NCBI GenBank assembly: GCA_964538675.1
Contig: CAZIGM010000012.1
Coordinates: 1-42,030 of the forward strand
Source: CAZIGM01 sp964538675
Lineage (GTDB): Bacteria; Bacillota; Bacilli; Tepidibacillales; Tepidibacillaceae
Reading direction: 5' to 3'
DNA length: 42,030 bases
In this document: positions 40,860-42,030 of the stretch, in pieces
Layout of the letters: each line of letters opens with the position of its first letter
Position numbering within the stretch: position 1 is the stretch's first letter
The notes under the pieces: generated by a model
What the model was told of the DNA's origin: nothing
The model's input: only the letters and a program-made list of their open reading frames with translations
Database searches by the model: none
Position numbers and translations under genes: made by a program

Positions 40860-42030
40860 ATGAGTGTTACAGCGATAATTATCTTTGTTCAATTGATATT
40901 TACCGCAATTATTGGGATGTATTTTTGGAATCTTCTTAAGAATCAACATAATAATAAATCATCAGTTGAACTTGAATCAAAAAAAGAGATAGACAAACTA
41001 AATAAATTGAGACAAATATCTTTAACAGCACCATTAACAGAAAAGACTAGACCCAATAGATTTGAAGATATAATAGGACAGGATGAAGGGCTTAAGGCCT
41101 TAAGAGCTGCTCTATGCAGTCCTAATCCGCAGCATGTAATAATTTATGGTTCTCCAGGTATCGGTAAAACAGCAGCTGCAAGATTAGTACTTAACGAAGC
41201 TAAAAAATTAAATTATTCTCCGTTTAATCTTGATTCAAAATTTGTTGAGTTAGATGCAACAACAGCTAGATTTGATGAACGTGGTATTGCAGATCCATTA
41301 ATAGGATCGGTACATGATCCAATCTATCAAGGTGCAGGTGCAATGGGGCAAGCAGGAATTCCTCAACCAAAACCTGGAGCTGTTACAAAAGCTCATGGAG
41401 GTATTCTTTTCATTGATGAAATAGGTGAACTACATCCAATTCAGATTAATAAACTCTTAAAAGTATTAGAAGATCGAAAAGTAATTCTTGAAAGTGCATA
41501 TTATAATTCAGAAGATAGTAATATTCCAAAGCATATTCATGATATGTTTCAAAATGGATTACCTGCAGATTTTCGTTTAGTTGGTGCTACAACAAGACAA
41601 CCGGATGAAATACCTCCAGCAATACGTTCAAGATGTTTAGAGGTGTATTTCAAACAATTATCTACTGATAGTATTACAAAAATTATTAAAAACGCATTAG
41701 ATAAAATAGACTTAAGATATGAACAAGAGGTTATTGATGTTGGAAAAAACTATGCATCTGATGGGCGTGAAGCTGTTAATCTTGTACAGATAGCAGCCGG
41801 TATAGCTTTATCTGAACAGAGGACAGAAATATCTGTTAGAGATGTTGAATGGGTAATCAATAATAGCCAATTAACACCTCGATATGAGCGCAAAGTAGCT
41901 TTAACACCTGAGATAGGAGTAGTAAATGGTTTAGCTGTTTACGGACCAAACGTGGGAGCTTTATTAGATATAGAGGTTACTGCAAAGAAAGTAGATTTAG
42001 GTAAAGGAAAGATCAAAATAACTGGTGTAG
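40860..42030 (+). CDS. lonB: Sporulation Lon-like protease LonB (C terminus beyond the window)
   Basis: Forespore-expressed member of the Lon family (about 552 residues in B. subtilis). The 390 codons present are open to the window edge with no stop, so roughly the last 160 residues, including the bulk of the protease domain, are missing from view. The visible part has an N-terminal hydrophobic helix (about 3-24), a short charged linker, RPNRFEDIIGQDEG, Walker A GSPGIGKT, Walker B GGILFIDEIGEL, and the sensor segment GATTRQPDEIPPAIRSR. The ATG at 40860 follows AAAGGAGG with nine bases. The gene follows clpX as in Bacillus and has a sigma-F-like promoter. Confidence 0.95.
   Translation, partial: MSVTAIIIFVQLIFTAIIGMYFWNLLKNQHNNKSSVELESKKEIDKLNKLRQISLTAPLTEKTRPNRFEDIIGQDEGLKALRAALCSPNPQHVIIYGSPGIGKTAAARLVLNEAKKLNYSPFNLDSKFVELDATTARFDERGIADPLIGSVHDPIYQGAGAMGQAGIPQPKPGAVTKAHGGILFIDEIGELHPIQINKLLKVLEDRKVILESAYYNSEDSNIPKHIHDMFQNGLPADFRLVGATTRQPDEIPPAIRSRCLEVYFKQLSTDSITKIIKNALDKIDLRYEQEVIDVGKNYASDGREAVNLVQIAAGIALSEQRTEISVRDVEWVINNSQLTPRYERKVALTPEIGVVNGLAVYGPNVGALLDIEVTAKKVDLGKGKIKITGV

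Overview
The window is an AT-rich stretch of a Gram-positive, endospore-forming Bacillota chromosome. From memory, its backbone follows the Bacillus subtilis order: M42 peptidase (ysdC-like), sspI, ysgA, pheS-pheT, zapA, yshB/cvpA, mutS2, yshE, trxA, uvrC, sdhC-sdhA-sdhB, gerE, racE, gerM, rph, ysnA/rdgB, then tig, clpX and lonB. This order, a GerE of exactly 74 residues and the sporulation genes sspI, a spoVAF-like gerA-family gene, gerE, gerM and lonB point to the order Bacillales or a close relative. It is a low-GC lineage; Vulcanibacillus or Tepidibacillus-like organisms would fit, but that is a guess.

Layout. Positions 1-4500 hold an Na+/H+ antiporter, an M42 metallopeptidase, the spore protein SspI on the minus strand, a KtrA-type K+ gating protein and a 23S rRNA methyltransferase. 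Positions 4500-8520 are the phenylalanyl-tRNA synthetase operon behind a T-box riboswitch with a UUC specifier. Positions 8600-9422 hold zapA and cvpA. A minus-strand heterodimeric ABC exporter (9470-12995) follows, with its own promoter and a leader hairpin that looks like an attenuator. Positions 13100-16000 hold mutS2 and a DUF350 membrane protein. An MFS transporter, a SpoVAF-like protein, thioredoxin, UvrC and the succinate dehydrogenase/fumarate reductase operon run to 24420. Positions 24500-27530 hold small accessory genes: DUF378, an RluA-type pseudouridine synthase, a membrane-anchored EEP-fold enzyme and an unrecognised protein. GerE, RacE, GerM, Rph, RdgB and tRNA-Arg(UCU) occupy 27680-31850. 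The minus strand from 37442 down to 31962 is an accessory block: a NatAB-like ABC transporter, a secreted DUF5667 protein, and SigI with an RsgI-type anti-sigma factor. Trigger factor, ClpX and a LonB cut by the window edge close the window.

Promoters consistent with sporulation timing can be read in front of three spore genes: a sigma-K-type promoter before gerE, a sigma-F-type promoter before lonB, and a sigma-G-type -10 before sspI.

The most unusual feature is a short element found twice, downstream of pheT and of clpX. The two copies share an ungapped 77-bp core that is 65/77 identical by hand count. In both places the element lies between two perfect copies of the local intrinsic-terminator hairpin, 26 bp at pheT and 23 bp at clpX, although the two terminators are unrelated in sequence. 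This suggests a small non-coding mobile repeat that targets terminators and duplicates them. A possible decayed third site lies downstream of cvpA. Other points of interest are a 58-bp REP-like perfect palindrome after trxA, a small ORF coupled by ATGA to rsgI, a 15-residue tandem repeat in the RsgI tail, and leader hairpins before the ABC exporter and tig.
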